Assembly (NCBI GenBank): GCA_032358255.1
Contig: JAULBX010029456.1
Location: 1-21,969 of the forward strand
DNA: 21,969 nucleotides
Direction of reading: 5' to 3'
Source of the DNA: Heterotrichella gracilis
Taxonomy: Eukaryota; Sar; Xanthophyceae; Tribonematales; Xanthonemataceae
Both the position numbers and the translations under genes were made by a program. Shown here piece after piece: positions 11,329 to 21,632 of the stretch (position 1 is its first letter; the number at the start of each line of letters is the position of its first letter). The notes under the pieces were generated by a model. It saw only the letters and a program-made list of their open reading frames with translations. It was not told where the DNA came from and made no database searches.

Positions 11329-12885
11329 TAAATGAGCATGGTATTTGCCGCATTTGAAGTGGTCACATGGCTGTGCACACTGGCTTGCTGTGTGAGGTGC
11401 AAAGGCAGCATTGCCCCGGCTTCCGCTGTACGAGCATGCACCCATCGCACTTAGCATTGTGTATGACAACAGACAGTGACCCTCTGCAACATAACCAGTA
11501 CGTGTGGACAGTACAAATGCTTATACATCTGGCCCGGCGCCTTCTGATGCATGTCAGTCCATGTGAACCCTGACGGCAGCTCCACTTCAAACCTGCAGGT
11601 GCCTGTCCAGGCGGCAGCAGTGCCTGGGTGAGATGGCTGCCGGTGTGCGGATGGTGCACCAGATCAGGATGCAGATGGTTGCAGCAGCGGGCCGCAGCTG
11701 ATGCATAGCGGTCATTAGCCATCAGCCACACCCTGTGACAGGGTTTTCACCGGCTGCAGCGTGAGCGGCAGGGATGACCAGGGAGATGGCTTAATGATGA
11801 TGACATGAATCACGATGGATAATGCATGATCAGGGCGCATGCCACGTTTTGCGGTACTGGAAACTTGGCCCTGTACAGGCAGACAAGCAGGTTGACAACA
11901 TCTGGGTGAGCCTCTGATCGGTCGGGTCAGTGTGGATGCCTTCTTGACTCTTACAATGTACATGTGGCGTTGTCAATCAACTTTCCCCAGAATTTTATTA
12001 GTCCTTAAACGATAGAAATTGCAACCTCGCATTGAACTTCCTCAAATTCTTCGTGCCACGTTAAATGTGACATGTTAAAATTTGTTCATGGGTATTTTAG
12101 GTGGCATCTGCTCAAGCAGCTCGATCAAATGTTGCAAGACTTTATTGTTCCTCATCTTGATGGACCTTGTGCTGTGCTCCATGACTAGTTTGAAACTCGA
12201 ACTCCGCTGCTGTCCGTTTGTTTTCTTGCTTTTGAAACTATTTCTTATTGTCCATGATGCAATGCATGATATATGTATGTACGTATGTATTAAGAACGGT
12301 GAGTACTTGCCTCATCAATTTGATCAACACTGAGTGGCTCATCATACCACCTGGCCATGAGACATGATGAAACTGGTACTACCCAGTTACTGAAGTCTTA
12401 AAAGACAAACAAAAGGCTCTCAGAGCCATGGCGAGCAGCAATTGACTTGCTTTTGAGGCCTCAGATTGAAAGTACAATACCCGGTTTTGCAGTGGTGATT
12501 ATAATTCATTAAGTCAGAAGAAGAAAGGAAGGTAGTCTCTTAGAGAACGCACCGCGGCGGAGGTAGGGGGCCACTCGCTCGCATGCGGTGCACCATCTTG
12601 GAGATACCAAAGTCACTGATTCACATTTGCTGTTCAAAGAATTGCTATCGTACAACCAAGCGCTGCATGCCATGGTTGCATCTGCTTGCAGCATGATGTG
12701 GATGGGGGATGATCATTCTAAGAGATTTTGATGGGAGATCATGATGGAAATCATGGGTGGAGTGGAAAGCGTTTTATGATTGCCCCAAACAGAAGCTGAC
12801 CATCCATTTGGCCGACATGGTGTCCAGGTTATCATTGGAAAAACTCCAGTCCTCCCCAGGGCCTTGGGACAGATCTCCCTAAATG
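11329..12885. other. Intergenic region between convergent genes
   Basis: This 1.56-kb stretch lies between the stop of the plus-strand membrane protein (11328) and the stop of the minus-strand YkgJ protein (12886), so it holds two facing 3' ends. It is AT-richer than its flanks, especially about 11950-12500. Short open frames in both directions have no splice-consistent partners and no recognisable motif. I see no gene, tRNA or mobile element. Confidence 0.5.
11951..11955 (-). promoter_or_regulatory. Possible poly(A) signal of the YkgJ gene
   Basis: TTACA on the plus strand reads TGTAA on the minus strand. It is the first such signal found downstream of the YkgJ stop at 12886 in the direction of transcription. 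It implies a 3' UTR of about 0.9 kb, long but not impossible for green algae. A variant signal nearer the stop may be used instead. Confidence 0.3.
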
Positions 12886-14365
12886 CTACTCTGCCCTTCC
12901 TGGTGAGGCTCTCGGGGTCCTTTGCTTGCCCTGCACCACCTCCGCCTCGTCTTGTTCCCGCATGTACTCAGTGGCCGCACGCAGCATGGCCCCCGCCTCC
13001 CCAGCATCCACCTCTCCCGCCTCCTCGTGATTAATCCCCTCACATACCGCCAGCGCCTCCGCCTGCCAGGCTGTGGGAGTGCCCACCACCTCTGGCCAGA
13101 AGGGGTAGGTGGAGCATTGCAGCGGGCGCACCTGGTACACGCTGCACTGGTTGCCGGGTTCCAGGAAGACGCAGGCCTGAGGGAACGGGGAGGAAAGGGG
13201 TGCTTGTGCCTGGTGACATAGTGGGTGTGGAACGCGGTTCCAATATAAGGGAGTCATTGCATTGCACACTCTCGGCTCGCTGCAATGTGTGGCTTGACCA
13301 GCATGCAGGGACACTGATGACAAGATAGTGCCAGGGCATGCCAGGCGCAAGGCGTCCAAGCACAAGGTGCAGTGTGCTTCCTAGCATGCTAACCAAACCA
13401 GCAGTGCATGGCACCAAATAGACAGCGAGCAATCGCGCAGTTCAGCAGTTGCCTTTGGATCTTGTGGTGACTAATTTCAGGCTTCTCTTACCTGAATGCA
13501 CATGCTTGCTAAGTGCAAATCTAATGGCGCTCTGCAATAAGTATCTCATTTTGTTTGCTTTGTAAACTGCTTACAGGTCAAGCTCATGCACTCTCCCCAC
13601 CTGTTCCGGCCCATTGCTACGCAACATCCGCCACCCCTGGCGCCTTGAGTACTGCTTACAGTACCTCTGCAGGAACTGGGACAGGGGGAGGGACAGGTGG
13701 CGGGCCAAGGCGCCACACTCCGCGTCATTCACCCACACTTCTCCTGTGCAAGGTGAATATGCTGCCGTGAGGTGGTGAGTGGGTGTGGTCTTAAAACCCT
13801 TGGTCGGGGTTTTTTGAACCTAATGGACTTCTGCAGACAAACCCTGATAGCCCCCATGCATGGTTTGAGGCTAGCCCAGGCGGGTATCACAAGGTAGCGC
13901 TAGGTGCTGGTGACTGTGGGTGGGCTGCAGTCGGTGGGTGGGCTGCAGGGGTGCCGAGAAACCCTTGACATAGACTTAGGGTTGAATGCGCGCACCTGCT
14001 CCAGTACAGCACTTGCCACAGCCCGTGCACTTGAACCGCAGGCCCTGGACCAGGGATGCATAGAGCGCAGCTTCCAGATCCACTGGGGTCCCCAAACACC
14101 CTGTAGGGTTTATAGGGCTGTCTGCAGCCTCAGGTGCACCCTCTCCTGTGCTGGCTGCAACGCCACGCACAGGCAGTGTAGCCGCCAGGTTGCGGCTGCT
14201 TGGGGATTGAGCAAAGGCACGTGTGTACAAATAGGGTGAGTGAGTGGGCGTTTGTGCTCGGCTGGTGGGGTGCTTGTGGGGGCGAGTGCTGCGCAACCCA
14301 GTGGTGCTTTGTCCTGCTGTGCTGCAGCGCCTGCTGCTAGACGCAACTATGGGTGAAGCTGGCAT
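12886..14365 (-). CDS. YkgJ-family cysteine-cluster protein, probably organelle-targeted, 3 exons, 267 aa
   Basis: Exons on the minus strand are 14365-13996, 13743-13601 and 13176-12886, joined in phase, with stop TAG. The diagnostic cluster is FKCTGCGKCC (C113, C116, C119, C120). It is followed by GEVWVNDAE...SLPLSQFLQRYC, which matches the family's 'v.v...E...ia..l.i....F...y' stretch. Further cysteines are C173 (ACVFLEPGNQC), C182, C192 (YQVRPLQCSTYPFW) and C216 (VCEGI). This set fits the YkgJ family, whose cysteines are thought to bind zinc or an Fe-S cluster; no biochemical function is firmly established. The first 110 or so residues are rich in Ser, Thr, Arg and Ala (MPASPIVASSSRRCSTAG) and precede the conserved part, so a chloroplast or mitochondrial transit peptide is inferred. 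The ATG at 14365 is chosen because the frame upstream offers only a GTG. The C-terminal tail after residue 240 is Glu/Arg-rich and unconserved-looking. The gene is divergent from the next one. Confidence 0.85.
13919..13952. repeat. Short tandem repeat in intron 1 of the YkgJ gene
   Basis: The motif gtgggtgggctgcag occurs twice in near-perfect tandem, separated by tcg. It lies in the intron between exons 1 and 2 of the YkgJ gene. No function is suggested. Confidence 0.5.
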
Positions 14366-14647
14366 TGCCCAAAGGAGAGACAACGCACGAACTTCAGCTG
14401 GAATGCTCAGTTGCAATGCTCGGGGTGCAAGGTCAGGGCCCACCGACGATTAGCTTCAGCGTGGCCACCGCATGTATCAAAGGTAACTGCAGGACGATGA
14501 GTTGAGTTTCATAGTCACTACAAAAGATATTGCCTTGGTGCGCACTTTCTAAAAAGCCCCTGTGTCGAGGTGGGTGCAGTGGGGGCATATGCATGCATGC
14601 CAAAGTTGAGACCAGATGAACTTGTGCTTGGCCCAGGTCTCGCGCAG
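14366..14647. promoter_or_regulatory. Divergent promoter region between the YkgJ gene and the following plus-strand gene
   Basis: It lies between the minus-strand start at 14365 and the proposed plus-strand start at 14648. It carries the alternating purine/pyrimidine run gcatatgcatgcatgcc at about 14585-14601. No TATA box or known operator was recognised. If the ATG at 14648 is an internal exon rather than the start, the region also holds an upstream exon. Confidence 0.3.
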
Positions 14648-17600
14648 ATGATTGAACTTGAGTACCTAGCGTTTGTTTGGTGGCAACAGGAGGTAAATAG
14701 CTCTCTCTCGTTTTGATGCTCTCAATAAAAAAAATACCGTGTTAATTTTAATCCGGTCCATTTTACTAAAAAATATTTTTTGGCAGCAAAGAGCGTCTTG
14801 CGAGTGGAAGATAAGGAAGCGCTCGCCAGCCTCCAACGCATATTGTGAAAGTGGGATTCCTTCACTGAAGGTCCAGGCGCATCAAAACACACTCGGCTAC
14901 CAGATTTGTGGAAGGGGTGACTGTGGAGTTGCTGCCTGTCTACGTTGCGCAAGGCTAGAACGAGGCTCGTGTGAAAACATATTGACCCTTCCTTCTCCCT
15001 AGAACACACCCATACCGGTGGTACTGGTGAAACAAGTTATCAAACAAGAAGCTACCGTGGTTTCTTGTGTCCCACCGCTGCCAGCAGCTCAAGACGATGG
15101 TGCCCACATCAAGCCGCCGTCCCTCTGGGCGTCGTGCAACATGGCAGCTCCCGCCGCCAGAAAGGTGAGCACGACAAGCACGCCGCCAGTTGCTGCGCAC
15201 TTTTGACATAGAACCCTTGGTTGTTGGTGCCCGGTGTAACAGTGACGGCAATGACGATACCAAGAGCTCCCTCTTCTTGATGCACCCTGAAGAAAAGCTT
15301 GGCACGGAATCGAATCTTATGTTTGCCAACTCCGAGCCGTCACTAGATACACTGCGGGCTGCGTATCCCCATGAGTTTGCTAGCACACTGCACTCGTTGA
15401 TAAAGTGCTCCACAGTACGTTTTGCGCCTAGTGCCCCTGCATCGCCATCATGACCAGGAGCCACATTCCATACACCACACGCACAGTGCATCGCTGCTGT
15501 CTGTTATTTGCAAAGCCACCTCTCTGTACCCAACGATGTTGTCGTTGACGAGTGTCGCAGAGGGTATGAATAGGTGGCAACACCGACGCCCCGCTTTGTA
15601 TACTTGCTGTCTCTCTGGCAGTCAGGTTCCCATCGCGCGGCGGCAACAGTCCCTTTTCTGCCCTCCCCACCCTACGCACCTCTTCTTGATAGTCCTTATG
15701 TTCTGGCCCGTGAGTCTGCACCTATTTACCTTTTACGCCTGCTTTTTCAGGAGTCGCTGCCGGCGCCCGCCGTCGTTGAGCTCGCCAGGCGGCAGGGTAG
15801 CCCTGGCAAGCCCCCACCCACCAGGCTAGCTCATCAACTGCCACTGATGACCCCTGAATAACGTAACGGTGTGTGCCACGTTGCCACGGACCATGTTTCG
15901 TGCCCTGATATCATTGAACCGCTTGTTTATACATGTGGGTCAGACTAGGCATCTTGCAAGGGTGCCCAGCTGCAACTGCATTGCGCAATAGTGCATCTTT
16001 TCCCGCCCCTTATAGAGGCGTTCCCTGCAGTGCTTCCTCAGTGCACTTCAGGGGTCGTAGGGGGCGCACAGCAACCAAGCCAACTCTAAACCAGCGCCCG
16101 TCACAGCGATATGACTTGTGCTGACCTGTCTCGATGGCACAACCAATTTGCACACGCAAACTCTTACCCCCAAATGAATATCTTTGTCTTTTTGCATCCA
16201 GTTGCACATTCTCAACCTATGTAGTGCCTGTAACAAGTCTTTGTGGCTGGTCTCAGGTACGCACCATGTGGAACACAAGCTGCTCAAGTGCTGTGGCCCA
16301 GCCCTCTGCCGCCCCCCACCTCCACCTTGGAGGCTTCACCTTTAACCACACCAAGTCAGCCTCCACAACACCTTCCAAGCCAACATCGAGGCCTTGACAT
16401 CACCGGCCAACACCAACACCATCTCAGGTACATTTCCCGCACCCCCCCCCCCCTCCCACACACACCTTTTGGCCCCCTCTGTTTTCACCTCCCACCCTCC
16501 TCCCGCACACACCATACCCCGGACAGCTTCGCCCTCTGCCTTGGCTCGCCTGTCCCTGTTCCGTGTGCCACACCAACCCCCAGCAAGTGACGTGTTGCGC
16601 ACACAGCGGCACACGGCTGCGTGCGTGTCAAAAGTCCTCGCACAGAACCCTAAACCCTGTGGTAATGTCAAAAGTCCTCGCACAGAATCCTAAACCCTAT
16701 GGTAATGTCAAAAGTCCTCGCACAGAACCCTAAACCATATGGTACTGTCAAAAGTCCTCGCACATACCTCTTGCCTCGCAGCTCAGTGTGCCCTGATCGG
16801 TATGCCCTGCATGTGGTGCATGTGGGCTTGAGTTAATCATTTGCTCATGGCTATACGCGACAAGCGCCATATTGGCGGCACAACCAACTTATCTGTCCTC
16901 TTAGTCATTTGCTCTCTGAATACCCTACCCAAACCCTGGGTGTTGCAGCGCTGTCGTGGCCACCCTGTTCAAGCTATTGCCAGGTTATGGCCTCATGTGT
17001 GCTGACACTGTGTTGCCCTGTTGATGTACAGGTGCAGGCGAAACTGCTTGTGGAGACTACATGGTGCGGCGGTGGCGGCTGGACAGCAATAACTCCCTGA
17101 TCAGCTACTCAACTATGAGTTTGGTAAGTTTTGGTTAGTACCTCCTAGCATGCAGTCAGCTGTGCACACCACGCACCCCACCAGCCCTCCTGCCACGGCT
17201 TTGGTAGCCAGCGTGCACTGACCTCACCGCTGTCACGGAGGGCTGAAAGTGAGACACCACCCCCTCGCCTAGGAAGCCAGCCAGGTGCTTTTCACAGACG
17301 CCGAGTTGGTGCCATGCGTGCAGAGGGACAGTTCAAACTTCCTTGACCATTATCTTTTCAAATTGGCTCTGTTATGCCCTTCTATTGCAACCTATGGCAA
17401 GCTCCCCACAGTACACCCTCTACCAGATTCTGATAGCAGCATACTCCATGTAACAAGTAGGGTGATTTGGCTAGCTCTTTTGGCAATCACGCATGATCCA
17501 TCTGATAGGCTGCATGGGCAGTGGCACCGCCCATACAGTGATCACAACCTGCAATGCGTTACCAACACCTCTGATCTAACTGTGTGTTGTATGTAGCTGG

Positions 17601-18206
17601 TCATGCACGTCATTGTCGTGGCCATGGGCATTGATTACCCTTGCCGCCCACCAAACATCGTGACGACTCTCCCATACACTGAGTGGACACTCACAATGCT
17701 TTGGGCAATTGCTCGTCCACAGGTGCAAGAAGATGTCATTGTGGAAGTCTGGGAATGACCTTCTGTGGCTGTACCGAGGTGCACATCTTGGCATGTTGAT
17801 GCTGCCGCATGCCCCATAAGGTAGGCCCTGGTTGCCCCCTATGTTATCATCGTTGCATGCACAATTCTGTGACCATGCATTTGACTGCTGCATTGTCCAG
17901 GCAGTTCGTTACAATAGCAGTTGGGTGGCACAAGTCAGGTGGCGCATGGTGTTCAGGTTCTTAATGGCTAGGCTGCTGTGTAGCAGTGTTGGTGTGTCAC
18001 GTTTTAACCTCCTGCGCAGTCTGCTCTGTGACGACAACACCCCATTCATGATAAGGAAGTGCCGTCTGATCATGTGCCACGTGCAAGGTGATAGACACCT
18101 GCGCTGGCCGAAGATGGATAATGGTTCCCCGAGAGCAGGCGGCATAGGGGCACCCTGCCTATTTCAATTGTGTGACAATGACAGTCTAAGACTGCACCCC
18201 ACTTGA
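14648..18206 (+). CDS. Many-exon gene of unknown family, about 506 aa (tentative model)
   Basis: Phase-consistent exons are 14648-14692, 14787-14968, 15085-15164, 15212-15414, 15487-15563, 15622-15709, 15751-15796, 16016-16040, 16257-16427, 16949-16983, 17032-17123, 17273-17317 (end could be 17284 or 17308), 17597-17722 and 17901-18206 (stop TGA). The proposed start is MIELEYLAFVWWQQE. The second exon is Cys-rich (CGRGDCGVAACLRC). Exon 15212-15414 encodes LMHPEEKLGTESNLMFANSE. Exon 16257-16427 is a proline/glutamine-rich linker. Later exons give GDYMVRRWRLDSNNSLISYS, VIVVAMGIDYPCRPPNIVTT and VAQVRWRMVFRFLMARLLCS. Two hydrophobic stretches, HLFLIVLMFWP and LVMHVIVVAMGI, are short for membrane helices. 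I recognise no family. Several introns are under 60 nt (47, 58 and 41). The 25-nt exon 16016-16040 and the 35-nt exon 16949-16983 are the least certain. A TGTAA shortly after the stop supports the 3' end and strand. Confidence 0.5.
16627..16764. repeat. 40-bp tandem repeat with embedded telomere motif, 3.45 copies
   Basis: Units begin gtcaaaagtcctcgcaca at 16627, 16667, 16707 and 16747, the last being partial. Each full unit ends with a version of gaaccctaaaccctgtggta, containing the plant-type telomere unit CCCTAAA. Copies differ by only a few bases. The array lies in the 521-nt intron 16428-16948 of the unknown gene. There are no unique spacers, so it is not CRISPR-like. Confidence 0.9.
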
Positions 18207-18268
18207 TAGGAATGGCCAGTATTTTTATAATTTTATTTGTATAATTTTATATGTGTATATCCATTCGG

Positions 18269-18273
18269 TGTAA
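18269..18273 (+). promoter_or_regulatory. TGTAA poly(A) signal of the unknown plus-strand gene
   Basis: TGTAA occurs 63 nt after the TGA that ends at 18206, inside a strongly AT-rich stretch (18217-18262). Position and context suit a green-algal cleavage and polyadenylation site. This supports the call that the gene runs on the plus strand and ends here. Confidence 0.6.
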
Positions 18274-19248
18274 TGACTGCATTGAAAAGAATGTGTGATA
18301 AGCATAATAGCAGGATTTTGGGTCCACGTTCCATGACAGGTAGTGGTGATGTATAGCGATGTACACCTGCATTGCCGCACACTAATCATATTGGGTATTT
18401 GATGCATCATGCCATGTTGTGGGCTAGGCAAGGAAGAAAACCATCTGTCAATCCTCCGAATGGGATCCGTCCCTTGGGGAATAAACGAATTCCCTCTAAG
18501 AAGTACTGAGCCTAGCACATACCATTGCATGCCCACAGCATGGTTGCCACGTGTCAGCGGCTGAGGATGATTGCTTAAAACATATGGAATTACCGGCTGA
18601 ATACTTCTGTGTAGAGAAATTTGCGGCACGACTGAAGCCCCGACACTGCATCCATCATAATTTATGTAAGTGTGTTTGTTTGGGTTTAGGGTCATTGTTA
18701 CTTTCATCATTAGTTTGGAACGATAGGGTTGGTGCAGGAGTGATGATTCTCGATTAGATGTGTGATTGGGCGGCTCTGCCGCTCATGAACATAAAACCCC
18801 GAGGCATATCCATTCATTACCTGACCTGCAGCAACCCTTGCACCTTACCTAGTCATCTGCAAACTCCTCATCCTGGCACACCATCCATTTGTTCCTTGAA
18901 GTGTAGATTTAGTAGCAGAGTGCATGTCTACTGCTTGTTCACACAATGCAAAGGCTGGCAAGTTGCTCACACTCCACCTTACATCCTATCACATCATCCT
19001 AGCGCCCATACTTCTCCCACTGTCGTAAAGCCGGGTCGAAGCGGCTCGTGGCAGTGGCGATCCCCATACGGCGCATAGCACATTTGCCAGGCAGTTGAGT
19101 CGGCACACGAGGGCCCGCTAGGCGGTGTTTCTGTGAACGTGCCTAATTTTTGCCGGGTACATCCACCATTAGTAATAACAAATTTATGTTCCACCTTGTG
19201 CATTTCATGGAAGGCATACGCTCAGTCTGTTGTGCACCCACCATGCAG
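18274..19248. other. Region without a supported gene
   Basis: The left half (to about 18730) is AT-rich. Open frames on both strands, including a 161-codon minus-strand frame, show no motif and no preference for G/C at third positions. The 5' exons of the ankyrin-like gene may lie in the right half. One candidate is an ATG at 18758 starting MCDWAALPLMNIKPRG, but no splice-consistent link could be made. A minus-strand frame at about 19000-19140 (SCADSTAWQMCYAPYGDRHC) looks mildly coding but stands alone. Confidence 0.3.
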
Positions 19249-20234
19249 GGGCAGACATTGACAAGCACTGGGGGGCGGGTTGGGAAGTGCAGAGTGTGAT
19301 TAGGGAGGGAGGGGGCACTTCTGTGGCTTCTCCAGCAGCCCGTGCGCTTACAGCAGGTGGGCTGCAAGACGCCTGCCCTATGCCCTGCATGCAAGCTTGC
19401 ACATGATCTAGGGCAACTGAGGGCACATTCTACAGAGGAACATTAAATCCCTTGGGGTGGGGCACTTGCATTGTTCAAGCAAATTGTTGGATCAGATGAT
19501 GACACCACTAGATGACGAATCTGAGGTAAAATTTAGGGGGAAGCAGCGTTTTGCTGCCAACCCGCCGCCGCAGACGACAAACGAGGCATTTGTCTGATGA
19601 TCCCAGGTTACTTGTACCATACATGCTGCATCCATCATGCTTCTAGTTGAGACCAGTCTAAGCATTTGAAATGTGCATTTTTTTTCCATTGACTGCGCGG
19701 CATGGTCGGTGATGCAAACTACCTTACACAGACCTAATAACAACTGAGCCTTTCTGTGATGGCATTTTCTAAGGGTCTGAGACCTGCTGCGCATGTCCTC
19801 TCTGGTCTAGCACCTTATCGCAGTTTTACCTGTTATGTCGCCCACTGTGGCTTTGTGTGGTGGTTGCGTCTCCATTTGTACGACTTCTGTTGTAGTGCGT
19901 CACAACAGCGCACTATCGGTTATACACTTGGTTCCCCTATCACGCCCATTTGCCCCTTGCTGCTGTTGTGTCAGTGCAGCAGCGAGGCTTCCTATTGGTG
20001 CGTATAGCGTACTGGTCCCTGGGCATGGGTAGGCGCTAGTGGCATTTGCGGCTGACATTCTGTGGTGCCACGGGTGCGCATCCCCTAATCAGGTCCCATA
20101 CATGCCTGGACACCAGTTTTCACCAAATGTTGTGGGTTGTTGCGGCAACACATCTGAGCTTGTTTGCCACCACTTGTGCAGGCGGCAAGGAGGGGCTGTC
20201 ATTGCTGAGAGTGCTGGCAGACTGTCGTCATGAA
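19249..20234 (+). CDS. Partial ankyrin-repeat-like gene, two linked exons
   Basis: Exon 19249-19356 follows the acceptor ccatgcag and ends at GCAG|GTGGGC. Exon 20182-20234 follows cacttgtgcag and ends at GAA|GTGAGT. Both junctions are phase 1, so they join. The product reads GADIDKHWGAGWEVQSVIRE, then GGTSVASPAARALTA, then GGKEGLSLLRVLADCRHE. The pattern 'GADID ... G-T-x-x-A-x-x-A-A-x-x-G-x-x-x-L-L-x-x-L' matches ankyrin repeats, which are protein-binding modules. The first and last exons were not found. The downstream coding-like direct repeat at 21.4-21.6 kb could belong to the same gene. Other readings are possible because only about 53 residues are visible. Confidence 0.4.
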
Positions 20235-20800
20235 GTGAGTGTTCACCAAGCGCTAAGCTAGCAAACCAATCCGAGAAGTACATGCAGTGTCCTGTACCGT
20301 TTACATGCATTCCATCAGTACAGCCAGGTGTGCAACAGCTTGCGCCACTCTGACTCTTATCTTAGCAATTGCTTATTCAGTGTTAAGATTGTCAAGCAAT
20401 GCACAAATTTGATGCAGCGCCGGGAGTCCTTTCCTGGCACGGTGCGTTCATGCCACTTGCGCTGTAACAAATTGACTTTGTTGAATCAGATTTGAAAACC
20501 TGTACAGGTTTGGCACATTCTCATTTCAAGCTGTGAGTCTGATACCAAAGTGCACACCTGCGTGCATTGCGTTAAGGAAATGGCAAGTGTTGGGCATTTG
20601 CCTTGTCGTGCGATATGGCGTGTGCATGCGCCAGTACCTGTGAGGTGTAAAATTGTATACCTATATTTAATTATTTGTGCCTTAATGCACGAGGGTATCA
20701 CTCACCGGTAGCACCGGGAATGTCAGGAGGGCTAATGCTGCTTCACCAGAAGTCCCAAAGGTCAAGATAATATACCTAATAAGTATCTAGAGTTACAACA
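20235..20800. other. Region without a supported gene
   Basis: The stretch begins at the donor of the second ankyrin-like exon, so its left part is presumably intron. It contains a TGTAA at about 20467-20471 and an AT-rich patch near 20650-20690. No further phase-0 exon with a convincing acceptor was seen. No repeat or RNA gene was recognised. Confidence 0.35.
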
Positions 20801-20827
20801 AGAAGAAAATACTGCCCTCAACAGGGT

Positions 20828-21125
20828 GAGACGCAGGAGAGTAGGATGCACTGTGGACTAGTCAACGGTAGAGCAATCAGCAGCACTGGCCATGCACAGC
20901 GGGCTGACAGGGTAGGACATGCAACACAACCGGCTAGTAGCAACTGCTGTGAAGGGACAAGGACTCAGCCACTGCGGTTAGCGGCCCAACAAGGACTGGC
21001 CCACCGAGTAGGGACACTCTGCCTGGCACATGCACAAGGTAGGATATATACCGCAATTGGCATATTGAGCCTACACTTGCGGGGGAGGACATACAACGTA
21101 ACCTCTGCTAAGAAGCAACTGCTAC
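20828..21125. repeat. Degenerate repeats of a gtaggaca-type motif
   Basis: Related blocks recur: gtaggatgcac near 20841, gtaggacatgcaacac near 20911, gtagggacactc near 21008, gtaggatatatacc near 21041 and gaggacatacaac near 21086. The second and fifth are the most alike, each continuing through a related stretch into agcaactgct. Spacing is irregular, so this is an old, eroded repeat rather than a clean tandem array. A 126-codon open frame (20846-21226) crosses it but has no recognisable domain. Confidence 0.4.
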
Positions 21126-21341
21126 GAGGAGAACACACTGGGCTTAAACTAAATGACCAAAGGAACGTCAGAGACAAGATGTCAGATGAGAGTGTACAAA
21201 AGCATTGTGCATGGCCAACAGCATAGCACAAGAGCTGCCGGCGATGGCAAGCAGATTGGCACTCCCTTGCATACGAGACAGAGGAGGGAGCCAGTTTTAA
21301 GCCTCGAGCATAAGGCTGAATGGCAGTTGAATGGCCTGTGT

Positions 21342-21364
21342 TTTATTATTATTATTATTATTTT
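21342..21364. repeat. (TTA)n microsatellite
   Basis: About seven uninterrupted TTA/ATT trinucleotides lie just upstream of the first copy of the 67-bp direct repeat. They are flanked by further T-rich sequence. Confidence 0.9.
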
Positions 21365-21393
21365 ACTTTTTCTGCGGCGCCAAAAAAAGGCAT

Positions 21394-21631
21394 GCTGCCA
21401 GTCTGGTGGCTGGTGGAGCGCCGCATGGAGCGCGCGTTCATGCGGTGGGATGGCGGCGTGTTGGCCCAGCTCCAGGCGCATGGGGGAAAGGGTAGGCGAG
21501 GGAGGGGCAGGCTCTGTGCGTGCAGGCGGCTTGGAAGCGTTCCATGTGTGGCCCCCAAGGGCGCGCTGCCAGTCTGGTGGCTGGTGGAGCGCCGCATGGA
21601 GCGCGCGTGCATGCGGTGGGATGGCGGCGTG
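21394..21631. repeat. 67-bp direct repeat, two coding-like copies 171 bp apart
   Basis: Copy 1 (21394-21460) and copy 2 (21565-21631) differ at a single position (t versus g). The offset of 171 is a multiple of three, so both read in the same plus frame as LPVWWLVERRMERA, then FMRW or CMRW, then DGG. That frame has almost only G or C at third positions. Copy 1 continues as VLAQLQAHGGK to a possible donor (G|GTAGGC). Copy 2 runs directly into a T22 tract. The opposite strand is also open (HERALHAALHQPPDWQ), so strand is not certain. It looks like a duplicated exon fragment. Confidence 0.8.
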
Positions 21632-21632
21632 G

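Noticed and set aside
14955-15491. 178-codon open frame on the minus strand
   Set aside because: It overlaps the plus-strand exons 15085-15164 and 15212-15414, which have better third-position G/C, consensus splice sites and matching phases. The minus-strand product has no recognisable motif.
16627-16764. Possible CRISPR array
   Set aside because: The units are a direct head-to-tail 40-bp minisatellite with no variable spacers, in a eukaryotic intron.
18225-18710. 161-codon open frame on the minus strand
   Set aside because: The region is AT-rich 3' flanking DNA after a poly(A) signal. The frame shows no coding bias or domain and has no promoter-side context.
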